Below, one piece after another: positions 47,930 through 61,419 of a DNA stretch of 64,000 nucleotides. The notes beneath the pieces were generated by a model that did not search any database, was not told where the DNA came from, and saw nothing but the letters and a program-made list of their open reading frames with translations. A program made the translations under genes and the position numbers. The stretch's first letter is position 1. Each line of letters begins with the position of its first letter. Source of the stretch: Plasmodium coatneyi (lineage: Eukaryota > Apicomplexa > Aconoidasida > Haemosporida > Plasmodiidae); NCBI RefSeq assembly GCF_001680005.1, contig NC_033564.1, positions 1,984,001 through 2,048,000 on the forward strand, given 5' to 3'.

Positions 47930-48609
47930 CTTCTTTTATTTATTTATCTATTTATTTTTCCTTTCTTCCGTGGTTTACTGACCTAACGGCTAGTTCGAGT
48001 CTTCTCTCTAGCGACGTATCAAAGACCTGGTCTAACGATCTGTTGATTCACTCCTCTACGGATTATCCACTTTGTTGATTTATGTAAATGTCATAATATA
48101 AAGGTTCATGCAGGGAAAGCAGGTATGGGATGGTCGTGCTATGTCTAGCTGTACGATTATCTATGGGTCTGTCTAGGGGGTTACCTATGCGCCCGTTTGC
48201 GTCTCCACCAACGTGTCTTTCCACGTATAGGTATGTACGAAAGAAACGTAAGGTAGTACACGCTGGCAGAGCACTTTGACCTCAGGGGTTACAAAATGAT
48301 TCAAGTATTACGAAACGGATGGTGATATATGCCCAAAAATAGGAAGAATGAATTACATAAATGGAATAAAAAATAAAACAAAAAAATAAAAGAAGCTCCT
48401 AAATTAAACACTACTACTACTGTGGCATTATATATATATACAAATGTATGTACTCATGCGCTATGGGCAGTAGTTTTTTGAAAGACTATATAATAAAAGA
48501 CTGAAAAAAAAAAGCCCAAAGAAGGAGTATTGAGAGGCTCTATAAAAAGGAACTATGTGAGCAACTACAAAAAGACGTACAACAGGAGTGGTACAAAAGG
48601 AACTACAAA

Positions 48610-48740
48610 AAGAGTGATACAAAAAGATATACAAAAGGAACCATAAAAAACTGTAGAAAAAACTACATATGAACTATAAAAAACTATAAATAAAAACTAT
48701 AAAAAATACTATAAAAAATACTATAAAAAATAAACTATTT
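48610..48740. repeat. Degenerate tandem repeat of ACTATAAAAA-type units
   Basis: Successive copies of (A)ACTATAAAAAATA and variants ACTACAAAAAG and ACTGTAGAAAA fill this stretch, with the best-preserved copies at 48675-48735. It lies 0.7-0.8 kb upstream of the ApiAP2 start codon. Confidence 0.7.
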
Positions 48741-50479
48741 AAAAAAAAGTTATAAAGGGGACAATAAAAAAAATATAAAAAGTGCTCTCAAAATTGTATA
48801 GAAAGCGTTACAAAAATATGGAACATGCAAATAATATCTCTGCCAATGAATTTATTAAATAGAGAGAAAAAAAGAAATGGAAACATACGCGTGCAAAAAA
48901 AAAGGAATGTTGTAAAATTATTTGTACTACGTATCCACGAATGTAGTGGGCATATATATATATGCGCACCGGAAGTGGCAAATACAGACGCCAATATAAT
49001 GAACCAACATCTACATATCCACAGGGCGCAATGGAAAACAAATGTAAATGAAAATAAATTACAATTCTAGCTGTACTAATATTATTCTACATGTCATATT
49101 ATGTACCGTGTGGCGTATTATGCCATACACTATGCAGTACACGCTAAGGGATAAATCTAAACGATAAATGTTGAATCGAAGTGGGCTTAAAACTACATGT
49201 ACATAGCTTATGCCCATATTTCACTGGCGTATACTTAGGTTACAAGCCTAAGTCTGATAGCATCTGCATCTGTACACTCTGCAGGTTATCAGTATATATA
49301 CGCATATAGGCAAAGAGATACACGGGAAAATGCGCAAACACGTTTGTGTTTCTCTAGGGACGCAATTTCCAATTCGTGAATCTTCCTCGTCGTCTATATA
49401 AAAGGCGATTCGAAATGTAAGAACAGGTAAAAAAGGTAGGTAAAAAAAAAAAAGGAATAAAAAAATGGAGAAATAAATATGCAAAAAGGTGATAAAAAAA
49501 AAACAAGTAGAACCTAAGAAAAAGGTTCAATCTAATTCAATCTAATCCAATTCAGTTCACTTTAGCTCAGTTCAGTTTACATAAAGTTGTAAAAAAAAGA
49601 ATGTATACATAATATATATTATATACACGGATAATATACACAAATTAGAATAAACTTATGGTAAAATTGTATCTTTAATGCATGCCACATTCATAAAAAT
49701 AGAATGAACATAATTCTCTAAGATTTAAAAGGGTAATGGAATAAAAAAATACATCTAAAAAAAAAGAAAAAAGTTCGATTTAATTAATATTTTTTTTTTA
49801 ATTAATTTTTTCAAATTTAGAATAAATTTTTTTTAATTAATAAAATGGAAAAATAGAGCAGAGCAAATTTAAAATGTATAGAATAAATTTTTCGTTTTTA
49901 ATTAATCTAAAATAAATCTATTACATGTATAACGCGACAACTATTTTCTCTTTTCCCCACCTGAAGTTAATGCAGTATACCATTTTTTTCCTTCGACCAC
50001 AGTTGTATGTGTTGCAATGGTACAATACATATATTATGGTTGTGGGTAAAGAGTCGGGGCACAGGAAATATGCGAGGAGTGGGTGAAGAATAACGTGCAA
50101 ATATATGTATACAATGCAAGGTAGTTATAATGTAAATAGATTATACAACAGACACTTGGTGCACAGGTTAAAAGGTCTCAAGCGTATATACGCAAACGCT
50201 TATGCGCATATATTAGCACGTACAACAGCGACCCTATACCATACACGGCGGGGAAACTCCGTCACGCAATGTAAACACGTATGGTAATAATTATATGTAC
50301 ATATATATATTCATATATACATTCATACGCACCTGCTTAAGTGTCCATAACTTCCCAATACATTTTTACAGGCCCACGCGTGAGTGTACAAAATATACCA
50401 CGCAGTTTCTGCTTACAATGTTAGTATATTTTTGTACAACTTTATTTCGCGGCATGTATTTTTATACATATATAAATAC

Positions 50480-50507
50480 AAAAAAAAAAAAAAAAAAAAA
50501 AAAAAAA
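50480..50507. repeat. Poly(dA) tract, about 28 bases
   Basis: Uninterrupted A run in the ApiAP2 upstream region; a partner tract lies at 50757. Confidence 0.9.
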
Positions 50508-50754
50508 GCCTTGCTTCCACTGTGTTTGTTTTATATATTCATTTGTTTAATTTTGTATAATGCGCGATATAGATGCGAACGTGTGGCGCGCGGTGGGTGA
50601 AGAAATTAAAAAAAGCTATGGAAACAACAACGCATAAGTGTTGTAAACGAACACGTATACCTACTTATATATACATATTTATGCCTACATGCGACAAGCG
50701 CACTTTATATATGTAAGTATATACAACAACGCGTTAAATAAACAGCGCGTGTAT

Positions 50755-50756
<2 letters not shown>

Positions 50757-50787
<31 letters not shown>
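50757..50787. repeat. Poly(dA) tract, about 31 bases
   Basis: The longest homopolymer in the window, 250 bp from the tract at 50480, so the two bracket a short segment in the ApiAP2 upstream region. Confidence 0.9.
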
Positions 50788-50788
<1 letters not shown>

Positions 50789-51787
50789 CGACTTAAATCT
50801 TAAATGAACGATAAATTTGGACACTTAAAACTGCTGCGACACATAGCGCATATATAATACATATAGGAAAAAACAAACAAATAAATGGAAAAGCAAAGGA
50901 GAACAAACAAAAAACAAATAAAGAAACAAGCGAACAAATAATTCATGAATTGCAAAACATTCATAATAGCATATATAAAATACAATCATACATTTATATA
51001 TATGCATACAAAATACATGCGCGCACTTTTGAATCTCGCTTAAAGGAATTTTTCAAATTTTCCTCTTTTTAATACTCTTGCGAATATATTAAAAAAATAA
51101 ATAAAATAAAATAAAATAAAAGTGTATAAAATAAATAAAAATAAAATAAACTTAATTTAATTTGTTTAATTTGCTTTAATTTATTTTAATTCAGCAAAAG
51201 GGATTTCCTCTTTTTTTACAAAACGTGAATTTATAAAATAAATTCTTAAAATGAGGAAATTAACAGTGTCCATGTAATGGCACAAATGATGCATTCAGCT
51301 GAGCATATATACACGAATATACATACGTGTGGATTGCTCGGATGTATAAATATGGCGCACGTATACACAACACGTATGGTCTTTACACGCATAGATAGCT
51401 TTAATCTGCCGGTTTAATTTATCCTGTGGAGAACGTACCCATAGGCAGTCCTCAATTCATCCCGGAGTAGGAAGCCGAATGGCTTCACCCACATCTAGGT
51501 TATTTATGTATATATGCACAAGTGCATATGGGCGTATATTCGTGTATGTACAAATTTATAAATTCAAGAATCTACAGATGTACTCTTTTGTATCTACGTG
51601 GCATCATATTAATACAAGACTGTAGATCTGCACACCGAGATGAATAAAAAAGATCATGAGTTGCACGCCGCCTGTGCACGTTTATGCGCATGGGTATGTT
51701 CCCCACCACAGTGCGATTATAATGAAATAGAACAAGCACTACGAGATGTGTAACCACCCCAATTCATTCACACACAAGTTGTAAACG

Positions 51788-51853
51788 CGTTGTACACACG
51801 TTGTACACACGTTGTATAAACGTTGTATAAACGTTGTATAAACGTTGTGCATA
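51788..51853. repeat. 11-bp tandem repeat, six units
   Basis: CGTTGTACACA appears twice, CGTTGTATAAA three times, and CGTTGTGCATA once. The two sub-types are block-ordered, as expected from recent duplication. It is not part of a coding frame. Confidence 0.85.
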
Positions 51854-54800
51854 GTTTGCATGAAGTGAGATATACTTCCACATGCACAGATGCGTTTGCG
51901 CTTATTTGTAAGCTAGTCGCATCGATCATCACATCGCCACTTCCGCTTTGGTAAAAACCTCCACACTAACGTAACATGGAATGAAAGTAGCCTTCAAAGC
52001 AGCTACTATATGTTCTGCGTGAAGGAACAGGTACACATACACAAACGGGTGACAACAAAAGGCGGTGTGCAAAAAAGTGTAGGTGTGACATATGTTTATA
52101 CAAACTATTAATGCGTGTATGTGAAGCATCAAATATGACGGCAAGAACGGGGGGCCGCGATACAATAGGGTACGTTCACTGATGTACGCACATACTAGTA
52201 ATACGCAAGAATGTCACTACACGCTAAGCAGTTAAGCGCGGATGTGAGAGCACATATGCATAGGTGCTCATTCATATGTAACGAGGGTTGCCTTAGCGTA
52301 TACGCAGAGGTACATACGTGCTAGTACATATGCAGATACATGTACTTGTATGTTACGCAAGTGTACATGTGCTTACGCGTAGGCGCATTTGAGTATATCA
52401 CATATCGATGCTTGTGCAAAACTTATGGATAAGCATATGCATACAAGCCTGAACAGGTAATTATGTAACGAAAACGCAAGGTTGTTCAGAAAAAAAAAAC
52501 ATGTACATATGTTCACTTATGGTACACTCTTAAATGTGTTTTGTATACGTAAGCCACGAAGGCAAGGGCAAACGTAAGAGCGAGCGTAAACACATACTTT
52601 TATCTACGGTCGCGTATACAACGTGAAGAATTTTTTTTTTTTTTTTTTTTGCAATAAATGATCTCTTCGGTACGCAAGTTAATTCAAAGATACAGTGTAT
52701 AGGTCCGAGTTCATTTATGCCGTGCAGTTGTGCATAATATTATTTTTTCTCAACTTTGCAATGTAGCCACGTATGCAGAAGTAGGTGGAGATGCACTTCT
52801 GTACAAGCACCTGCATAACATATAAGTATGTGTGAATGAGGTATTCATATATACATTGATATGAACATATGTACACGATTGTATACATGCACAGTTAACA
52901 TTTACATGCAATAAAGCACCACGTGTGGTGGGAGGAGTATGCAAGGGAAAAGGAGCTGCACCCACCGCCTGGCTGATTCTCACTCGCCGTATAACTATAC
53001 CATCTGTGATCTTGAGTTGTTCATTAATTTTTTTTTATTTTTTACTCTACGATTAACAATGGGTGCAGCTCTTCCTAAATTCACAGTTGAGTAGAATATA
53101 TGCTCGTATGTTGAGTAGTTTCTGTGAATGAAATTTCTGTAGCGGCAAGCAAAAATAAAAAAAAAAAAAAATACAGTCACACCTTCGAAACGTTATTTTT
53201 TTAAAATTTTGTAACGTCGTAAAAGTGACTACAATGATAATCCCAGTAGGGAAGTCAATGTATGTCAGTTTATTCTTTCGCTGTGTTTTTTTATTTTTAT
53301 TTTTATTTATATTTTTTTTTTTTTTTTGCGCACAATCAAGGAATGTTGTTAGTAGAACATAAATTATTCGGCATTACAACTTTTGCGAAAACGATTTACA
53401 CGTTGGTAGATAAACGAAGAAACACTTCCGCGCGGGTATGCTTACGTAAATATGTACATGTATGAATTAATATATAACTGCCATATACATTTGGATGGGC
53501 TTTTATGGCCACGCAGCTGTCGTAGAAATGGGAGCACACGGGTGTAAAAGGAGTCACGTACGAAGTGGCATATGCAGGAAAATGTGTGCGTTGTTATTTA
53601 GGTTGTTATTTACGTTGTTGTGTACGTTTTTATGCACGAAGTTATGTGCGAAGTTACATGCAGGGGTAAACAAACACGTATGCTTATTCACACGTATGTA
53701 TGCCCTTTTCTGTTTTTTTCTGTTCTTCCCATTACAACTCGTAATGCGTTGCTACTGTATCGCCACTGAGTCGTTTTCGTCGAAGGATCAGAAAGAACAA
53801 CAGGTGAAACAGCGCACGAGGATGTGCTAGTGGGCACATGTGCACATTCGACAAGTGCACTTAGAAAAAAAAAAAAATGGATACATGTACGTACAGGGAT
53901 GGCAGCTACTCTTACGTCGCTCTATTTGCCTTCCCACTTATACTAAATGGTTCATTGATCAAAATGTAACACTGTTGTACGCAGTTTACTGAAAGAAAAA
54001 AAAAAAAAAAAAACACGTCATGCAATTAACATGTATGCTGTGGGAGCATGCAAAAAAGGATAAATCGAGGGGATTAATGGTACGTCGAAATGTTAAAAAC
54101 TGTGTTTACACGGGACAACTGTACTTTTCCCTGGTTGTCTACTGGCACCTTCACACTCACTGTGTGTTTGTAAATATATGCTCATATGCGCTTTTGCCAA
54201 ATGGGAAATTCATTCATGTGCATTTGGAACGTGTAGAGAGAAAGGATGAAAAACAACAGTAAGTACATGTGCTTAAAGGCGTGAAAACCTTTCTGCACTG
54301 GAAACGCAAAAATATTCCCGCACTTGCAATGTGTAATTTAATTTACTCACACATGCGGTTAAACTTGCTTTCATCTACGTGTGTATGTCAAGAAGGGAAC
54401 ACAAAGGGAAGTAGTTGGCCCCTCTTCTCTAATTCTCATTAACATGTGTTGTTTCTGCGAGCGAAAGTTCCTCAATTTAAAGTGAGAAAAACGCAAAAGA
54501 GAGGTGACAATTTGTGAAAAACTTTGGATGAAAAATGCTAAGTAGGTAGCGCAAAACGATAAACGAGAATGGAAAAAGCAATTGTAAAGCGATATAGCAT
54601 GAAGGTAGTAAACTGGCAAAATGGTAAAAATAAGAAAAGGAAAGTTTTGCGATAAAGTAATCATTCTGATGTCGAATTTAGCTCTTGTCAATTGATCAAA
54701 ATCAAGAGGCACACTTTTTCACTTTACGAATTGCATCAGTGTAAAAAATAAAAAAGAACAATAGAAATGGAAGAAGAAAAAAAAATAAGTAAAGCAAAAT

Positions 54801-55664
54801 GAAAAAAAAAAAAAAATGAGAAATACAAAAGGAGAAAAATAAAATGAGAAAAAATGGAATACGCGAAATTGCAAACATTCCAAATAACTCGCGGACACAC
54901 TTCTACTGCAGCTGAGCTAGCGCAGATTTCGGCTCTATGGCGTTGCTAGGTAAGACCAGGTGAGCACGGAATGGGGAGGTATATAAAAGTACCTATTTTT
55001 GTACTTATATATGAGCCTTCCCACTGGCGTACTTTTGCACGGTTTTCACGAGTACACATGTAAAAAGCTAGTACAAGAAGAAAACGTCCCCGCCGTTCTT
55101 GGGGCTAATTTAGGAACTACACTTCTGCAGGGTGACTAAGCTGCGAAGAGATCCTTCCACTTGTTTAAATAAGAACTGCACAAATTTTTTAAAACATTCG
55201 CGGAATGACCGAGTAAGCGTAGTGTCAACGTTCGACAGATGTACGTCCGTAAAACAAAATGTAGAAAAAAACAATTTGAGTGAGCTTTAATGCCATACTT
55301 TTCTCGTAAGGTATCTTTCGAAAATCCGTATGTCCACTTATATACATAGGTACATATATTTTTTTTTTAAAAAAAAAAAGACCTCAAAAAATGGAAACTC
55401 TCACCACTTGTTAGCACGTAAACAGTTTTGTAAACCGGGTTAGATACATGAATAGTGTGCGTGAACATGAGACAAAAAAGAAAAAAAAAAAAAAATTAAC
55501 TAACTGCATGTATAAAAAGAGCAAGCAGCGACATTACAAATAATTTTACGAAGTACCAACAGCACCAATCGCGCTAACAAAAATGGTAAAGCGAGGATAT
55601 TTTTATTTTTCTCTGTTAAAATATATAAAAAAAAAAAAAAAAAATGCGTACACTAACGGAGTCA

Positions 55665-55881
55665 TGCATGCAGGTACGCACGTCTCCGGCCAGGATAACT
55701 CGAGTTCACGCGGCCAAGCTGGCTGATTAAACGTGACACGATTTAAACGCCGCCAGGGTAGGTGCACAAAAGGGTGTGAATGCGCGCTCATATATGTGCA
55801 GTTCACCTCTCTGCGGCAGCTCGTTCTTGCAAGAGGGGCGGTGAACTCACTAGGAAAATTAAGCGAGTAGCCATGCATGCA
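55665..55881. promoter_or_regulatory. Pair of TGCATGCA octamers
   Basis: Exact TGCATGCA at 55665-55672 and 55874-55881, both within GCATGCA(G/A)GTAC contexts. The shared flanks make the pair look duplicated. The octamer is a known ApiAP2 binding core; which gene it would serve is unclear. Confidence 0.3.
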
Positions 55882-58232
55882 AGTACGTATAAATATATAA
55901 AAGTGCATACATTTAGGTGCATCTACATAGTTATAAAAAAAAAAAAAAAACACATCAGCTTCGAGGTGTAACTTAACTGGAAACAAATTCATGTGAGCAA
56001 AAAGGCGTGTTAAAAAGGCCCCGGGAATGGATCAAAATAGCATACTACATTTGCGTATCCCCGCACGACATTCGCGGCAGCATGTGTGTTGAGTACGTGT
56101 GCCTCTACGGAGTTTTTTCCAAACGGAAATAGAATTACGCACATGATAAAAAAAAATCGCGCTTAGCGCATTGTTACATTATTATGGCTAGCCCGCGTAT
56201 AGAGGCTCCGGCTAAGAGATAAAAGGAAAAACAAAATTCTTAAGATAAAAAATTTGCAAAGAAGGCAGCCGCGCACATTGCGCACTTTCCTGGGGACATC
56301 ATCGGAGTGTACTTTTGCAATGGGGAATGCAAAACGTGGGGTGTAAAAAAAAAATAAAAAAAAACTCTCCCTTTATTATCTTCCTCCAAAATGAATAAAC
56401 CGCTTTTTCAACTCGTTCGAAAATGTTAGGAAAAGCAGTAACCGCGCGAAGGTGTGTAATTTTGCTAAATTTCCACTTAGCGGATAATCTTCTTTTTAGG
56501 AACAATAAAACCTATATTGCATTCGCTACTTCTTTGACATCGCCAAGAATATGTGCGCAGACCACGAGTAGATCGTGTGCCAAAATGATTTTGTTTTATT
56601 CGTACGGTTAGCATTTCACCCCACAGGAAGGGGATTCTTACTTTATTACACCTTCCACACCCATGTGTAATTATCTAAATGTTTTTGCCTTAAAACACAT
56701 AGCAAAAAAATATATGCCCTTTGCGCAACACATTGGCAGTGTAAATATTTTCCTACACTAAAATGTATTTTTCGCGCAAAGGTGTAGATAAAACAGCGCG
56801 CAGTTTGCGATCCTGTGGTGAACTAATCACCCCTACACCCCCCAAAAAAAACCCTCATTTTTATGCCTTACAAAGGTTAGATATTATTAGAGTTATATTG
56901 TGGTGAAAAAAAAAAACTACAATTCTTATCATATATTTTTTTTAAAAATAACAAAAAAGGGCCCTTAAACTGGTATGCACAAAGAATACGCATTAAAAAT
57001 GGATAAATTTCTTTAAGCGATAAGCCAGGCTAGTTTCTACTACTTTTCGTTTTAGCTGAACAACAGTTTTGAACTAATATCTGCTCATCCTTCCTACGTA
57101 GGTGTGTAATTTTGATTCTTACTAGAAGTGAATACTTAATGGGTGAATTTAAAATGTATTTTTAATCTACTTAATTTTCTCATCAAATGAAAAGATCGGT
57201 AATGAAAGGGGGAAAAAAAAAAAAGTGTGTTTAATTGTGTGAAGCGTGTGGGGGAAAAATTGCCTCAACATATATGTAAGTGTATCCAAGGAAGAAAGTG
57301 AACTCAACGCGAGCATGAACACTTTTACAACTCTTCTCGAAATGCATGCGGGGGACGTGGGGCTCAACCGCCTAACCCCTTTGCATACACATTATATATA
57401 TGTACAAACACATATATGGAGTACTATGGAACTATTTTTGAACTGACCCCATTTTTTCGTGCACGCACAATTGGAGGCATTGGCTCTATACACCGAAATG
57501 ATATAAAAAGGAGAAGGCACCAGGAGCCGAACTGTATTTTCACTCGGATGCATCATTTATATATACACAGTACACCTCAACATATACAACTTTTATTTAA
57601 GCTTCTATGTGTAATATATTACCACTTTGTGAAGTTCTTCCTTAATGCTCCTCCTCCCTTAAACAGAAAAAAAAAAAAAAAAAAAAATTAACCCCCCAAA
57701 TGCAACAGAATAAGGCGAAGTAACGCGAAGCGAATGTTCACCCCCTGTGTTACTAATCACGCTTCACCATTTTAAACATTTACAGGGGCGCGAATTGGCC
57801 ACTTTTGTGTATTTTCTCTCGACCAGCGTAGCGTTTACGCTGTTATTTTTGGCATCAAGCGCGAAAGCAGCCTGCTCATTCGTGTGCACATGAATGCCCA
57901 CTTGCATATGTACATATGTACCCTCTCCCACATATATGCATTACCCCAAATAGGGAAAGAAAAATGAAAAGAGGGGTCCCCTGTGTGCGCATTTTTCCAA
58001 GGCCACGCTCGTCAACCCTACATAATGGTATTTCCCCACGAATCGCGAAAAAGGAAAGGCAATATAAATTGCATTCGGTTGAGAGAAAAAAAGCGGCTTA
58101 TGTAGAATGGTCAATAGCGCCTCATTTTTGTTAACTCATTTGTGGCTGCCCGATTTGGCAGGTACATAGGTAAAATTTTACGAGGAACTAAAAATGGGCA
58201 TAAAATATTACCTAGCGAGCTAGCTAAAAAAG

Positions 58233-58257
58233 AAAAAAAAAAAAAAAAAAAAAAAAA
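58233..58257. repeat. Poly(dA) tract, about 25 bases
   Basis: Uninterrupted A run 0.4 kb beyond the PCH2 stop codon. Confidence 0.9.
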
Positions 58258-58431
58258 TTCTTAAGCTATTCCCTGCTGCGAAATGCTACAATGTGTAAGC
58301 ATTTTTTCACGTTTTGTTAAAAGGAGGTGAAAAAGACATTTAGTCTCCATTTTATGAATAACCTAATCATGCTATGTCGGCAAAAGAACCCACACAATTG
58401 TGACAAAATAAAGTAACGTTACTGTTTGAAC

Positions 58432-58458
58432 AAAAAAAAAAAAAAAAAAAAAAAAAAA
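58432..58458. repeat. Poly(dA) tract, about 27 bases
   Basis: Uninterrupted A run 0.2 kb beyond the PCH2 stop codon, in the presumed 3' UTR. Confidence 0.9.
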
Positions 58459-58672
58459 TTACTCTTAAAAAAAGCTAGATAAATTGAAAATATGGCAAAA
58501 AGAAAAGGCAACACAACGGGTGCATCGCATTATGGACAGTTACTCACATGAAAAAAGAAAAACAGGGGAAACGGTGAAATGCCCGAGGAACTATCCTTGC
58601 TGCGTCAATGCGTCATTGCAGCGAAACTTCTATGCTTGTGTGCATCGCGTGAGCGAAGCTGCCACTGAAGGG

Positions 58673-61419
58673 CTACTTCTTTTGGTCCATCAATTTACTC
58701 TTATTCATAACTTCCTTTCGAATGGCCCTCTGAAGAGCCATCAAAAAGTCCACCAGTGAAATTAAAACCTTCTGATTGTTATTATTTGTCGAATTGTAAA
58801 AGCGTAGGGTCTGCAAAGAAAAATTATCCGAATAGATAGAACAAAACATTTTGGGCCAATGTGTGTCACCCTGGGGTCAATTTCTGTTTACATGTTTGAA
58901 TCCGGCATAACTTAAATTTTGTTACTCTCTTGTGTTGATTTTCCATAGAGAGAGTTTCATGTGGAGGTTCAACGTCAGCATGCCCCCGTGTGCATTTCTC
59001 ATTACCGCTTGGCAGAAGTAGGCGTATGCTTGGAAGGGAACTCTCCTCAAGCAGCGGCCACTGAAACCGTTACTCATCCTGGCGCACTTCATCAGTTCGG
59101 TTCCGTAGCTACAGGGGAGCAGGTTAAAAGGGAATCGAATGAAGAGTAATTATCAGGGGGGGATTTCCTATTTGCCATTTCGTCCCCCCCAGCAAGGGTA
59201 TCTTTTTGCACGCAGCCGTTACATGTATTCATCCGTCTCTTTCCCCGCTCCGTTCTACAAAATGAGGAGAAAAATTGCCGGAGTGAGTCTAAATGGTGAC
59301 AACCATATAGGGCGTGAACTATAAAGGCGCTTGAAACGGCTTGACAACGCAATGAGATCGAAAGTTACGCACCTTGAGCAATTTCTTAACTCGCTCATAA
59401 TTCGGAACCTTCGAGGAAAAGTGAATTATACCCTTCTCCATCTACGCAGTGAAAAGGAGTCAAAAAAGAATGGACGGGAAAGAATAGAGGCGTACACATT
59501 TTACACACTTAGCGAGATGTTACATTTTTCTGATGATACCAATTCTTCGATGCAGTCCTTGTAAATCTCGTATCTGCATTCTTCGTTTGGCAACCCAATG
59601 AACTGCTTTAGGTCTACTCTGTCGATGAAGGCGTCATCGATCATTTCTGCGAATTGGTGGGTGATGTGCAATGTATGGAGGATACTCCGTAGGGGCCTCT
59701 CCGCAGAGGTGCCATCGGGAGTGCCGCATTTACAATTGCGCCCCCATGAGTGCACTCTTTTTCACACCGGAAATGTTGGACGTGGTGAGCAACAACGTGT
59801 TGTGGTAATATTTAAGGGAGTCTATTTGGGTGAGCAACGTGTTGACGACTCGTATAGTATCCGAGGGCTCCGTGCTGTCCATGGACCTCCTCCTGTCTGC
59901 AGACAAACTTTCCACCTCGTCTATCAAGAGGCAGATGAAAATATCATTTTCGCCATAATCCTCGATTATCCTTTTAATCTTGTTAAATAACTTTAGCACT
60001 TGCTTCCCCGATTCACTAAACCATTTGGAGAACAACGTGTGGGTGTTCAGCTCAATCAAAACGCCTGCGTAGATAATAAAGAACGGATCTTCATGGGGAA
60101 AATTAGTAGGTTTCAAGAATGAGCCAATTTGTGCACACGCATGGGGGGGGGGGATTCACTCGAAATGCCCCTCGAACAAAGAAAAAGAAAATAAATAAAT
60201 AAATAAATAAATAAATAAAACACACAGGTGTACATATTTATGGAAAAACCCCTCGACGGAGCCCTAGCGCCACCTGTCGCCTACGCAGCACAACGCTGTG
60301 AGAACTATAAACCGGACCTGTCGCATATATATTTGACAGACGAATGCAAATCTTGTTAGCCAGAGCTTTACAGAGGGAGGTTTTCCCCGTTCCTGGAGGT
60401 CCATACAACAACACAAGGTGATTATAATTAATTAAATTGCGATCAATTTTTTTTGTAGCAAAGAGCATTAAAGCAGAAACATATTCGAGTAAATCTCTTT
60501 TTATATTTTCCTCATAATATAGACTGTCCCATAATTTATGAAAACGTAAGTGCGGTAAAATATATTGAGAAAAAATGGGCACGCTCTTTCCATTTTTTTT
60601 TTTTTCTTCATGAGTATTTTCCCCGTCTTGATCTGAACCTTCTTCATTTTCACTTGGTTCGTTAAATTGTTCTTCCACCAGTTCGTCATTTTTGTAGTAC
60701 GTGACTACATTTACAATGCAACAAAAGTTTGGCAAAATTATTGGATCTTCCTCCATGGAGGATGTTGATTTTTCACCTATCATGGGGATCGTAAATAACA
60801 ATTTTGAACTTGGCTGTAAGATCTCTTTGTTTTGTATTTCGTTATATTGGGTAGATGAATTCACAGCATTTTGTGGAACGGCTAGAGGGCCAATTAGGTT
60901 GGTGTTGCTGTGCCCATTGGGAAGGCACTGTCCTTTTTGCTCCCCCCAATGGTTAGGCATATTTGTCCTTTCACAATTTGGGTTCCGCAACAGGGTTGTA
61001 TTTTTTGCAAACACATCTTCTTCTCTTGGCCCTTCCATGGGGTGAGAATTCTCCCAACTGGGTAAACCACAATTGGGTGCATTATCCGTATGGACGTCCA
61101 CATCGTAACATGAATTCATTTCATAAACGGAATAATGCGTAGTGCAGAATTTCCCATACACTCCATTGTCGTAATTTTCGTTGCTCTCCTTCACTATTTT
61201 TATTGGCACAGCTGGCTCGATAACTATATAGTCGCAAGAGTTGTTCAACTTTTCACAGTTAATTTTTTTGGGATCGTGCCGCCCTAACGTTATGGTTATT
61301 CCTAAGGAGAACAGCCACTTGTGGGCTGCCGTCTTTATTACTTCGTCAGATACGTCCTTTTCGTCTTTTAAGCAAATTTCGCAGCACAGGGGGATTCGCT
61401 TTTCCTTGTGCAGGTTCAT
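58673..61419 (-). CDS. PCH2: PCH2/TRIP13 AAA+ ATPase, seven exons including a 32-nt microexon
   Basis: Exons: 60318-61419, 59768-60064, 59540-59646, 59373-59441, 59223-59254, 59006-59108 and 58673-58810, for 615 residues with every phase closing. PCH2/TRIP13 remodels HORMA-domain proteins such as Hop1 and Mad2, in meiotic recombination control and spindle-checkpoint turnover. The family order is clear: LRFHKLWDSLYY, Walker A GPPGTGKTSLCKAL near residue 340, the pore segment THTLFSKWFSESGK, Walker B CLLIDEVESL near 405, TEPSDTIRVVNTLLTQID, sensor-1 LLLTTSNI, DAFIDRVDLKQFIG, EELMEKGII (human EELMKCQII), then sensor-2 NGFSGRCLRRVPF and the C-terminal helix VDFLMALQRAI. The 32-nt exon has a good TTTTGTAG acceptor and a GTAACG donor, and is the only way I found to reconcile the phases of its neighbours. 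The N-terminal ~270 residues are divergent with a Glu/Lys insert. All catalytic residues appear intact. Confidence 0.92.
60190..60219. repeat. (AAAT)n simple repeat in PCH2 intron 1
   Basis: About seven AAAT/AATA units inside the first PCH2 intron (60065-60317). It is a probable microsatellite. Confidence 0.9.

Larger units (their letters stand above)
47930..58672. other. 10.7-kb gene-free region upstream of the ApiAP2 gene
   Basis: It lies between the ApiAP2 start (-) and the PCH2 stop (-). No ORF exceeds 130 codons and none looks like real protein. It contains an ACTATAAAAA-type repeat (~48.6-48.74 kb), A/T simple repeats (~51.09-51.18 kb), an 11-bp tandem repeat (51788-51853), long poly(A) tracts, and two TGCATGCA octamers 200 bp apart (55665 and 55874). 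The 50.0-54.3 kb part is rich in words like GTACATATGC and TACGTA. Long upstream regions are common for ApiAP2 regulators. The 5' UTR, promoter and possible non-coding RNAs presumably lie here, but their limits cannot be read from sequence. Confidence 0.6.

Noticed and set aside
47985..48060. GTTCGAGTC-like sequence suggesting a tRNA T-arm
   Set aside because: No matching acceptor stem, anticodon arm or A box at the right spacing.
59006..59086. Alternative PCH2 exon beginning at the AG before TGCGCC
   Set aside because: Phase-compatible but preceded by purines; the 32-nt microexon model uses far better splice signals and keeps more helix residues.
59501..59539. Longer PCH2 exon 3 ending at GTGTAA
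   Set aside because: It would leave a 65-bp intron and interrupt the conserved EELM-x-x-x-II motif; the GTATCA donor at 59539 restores it.
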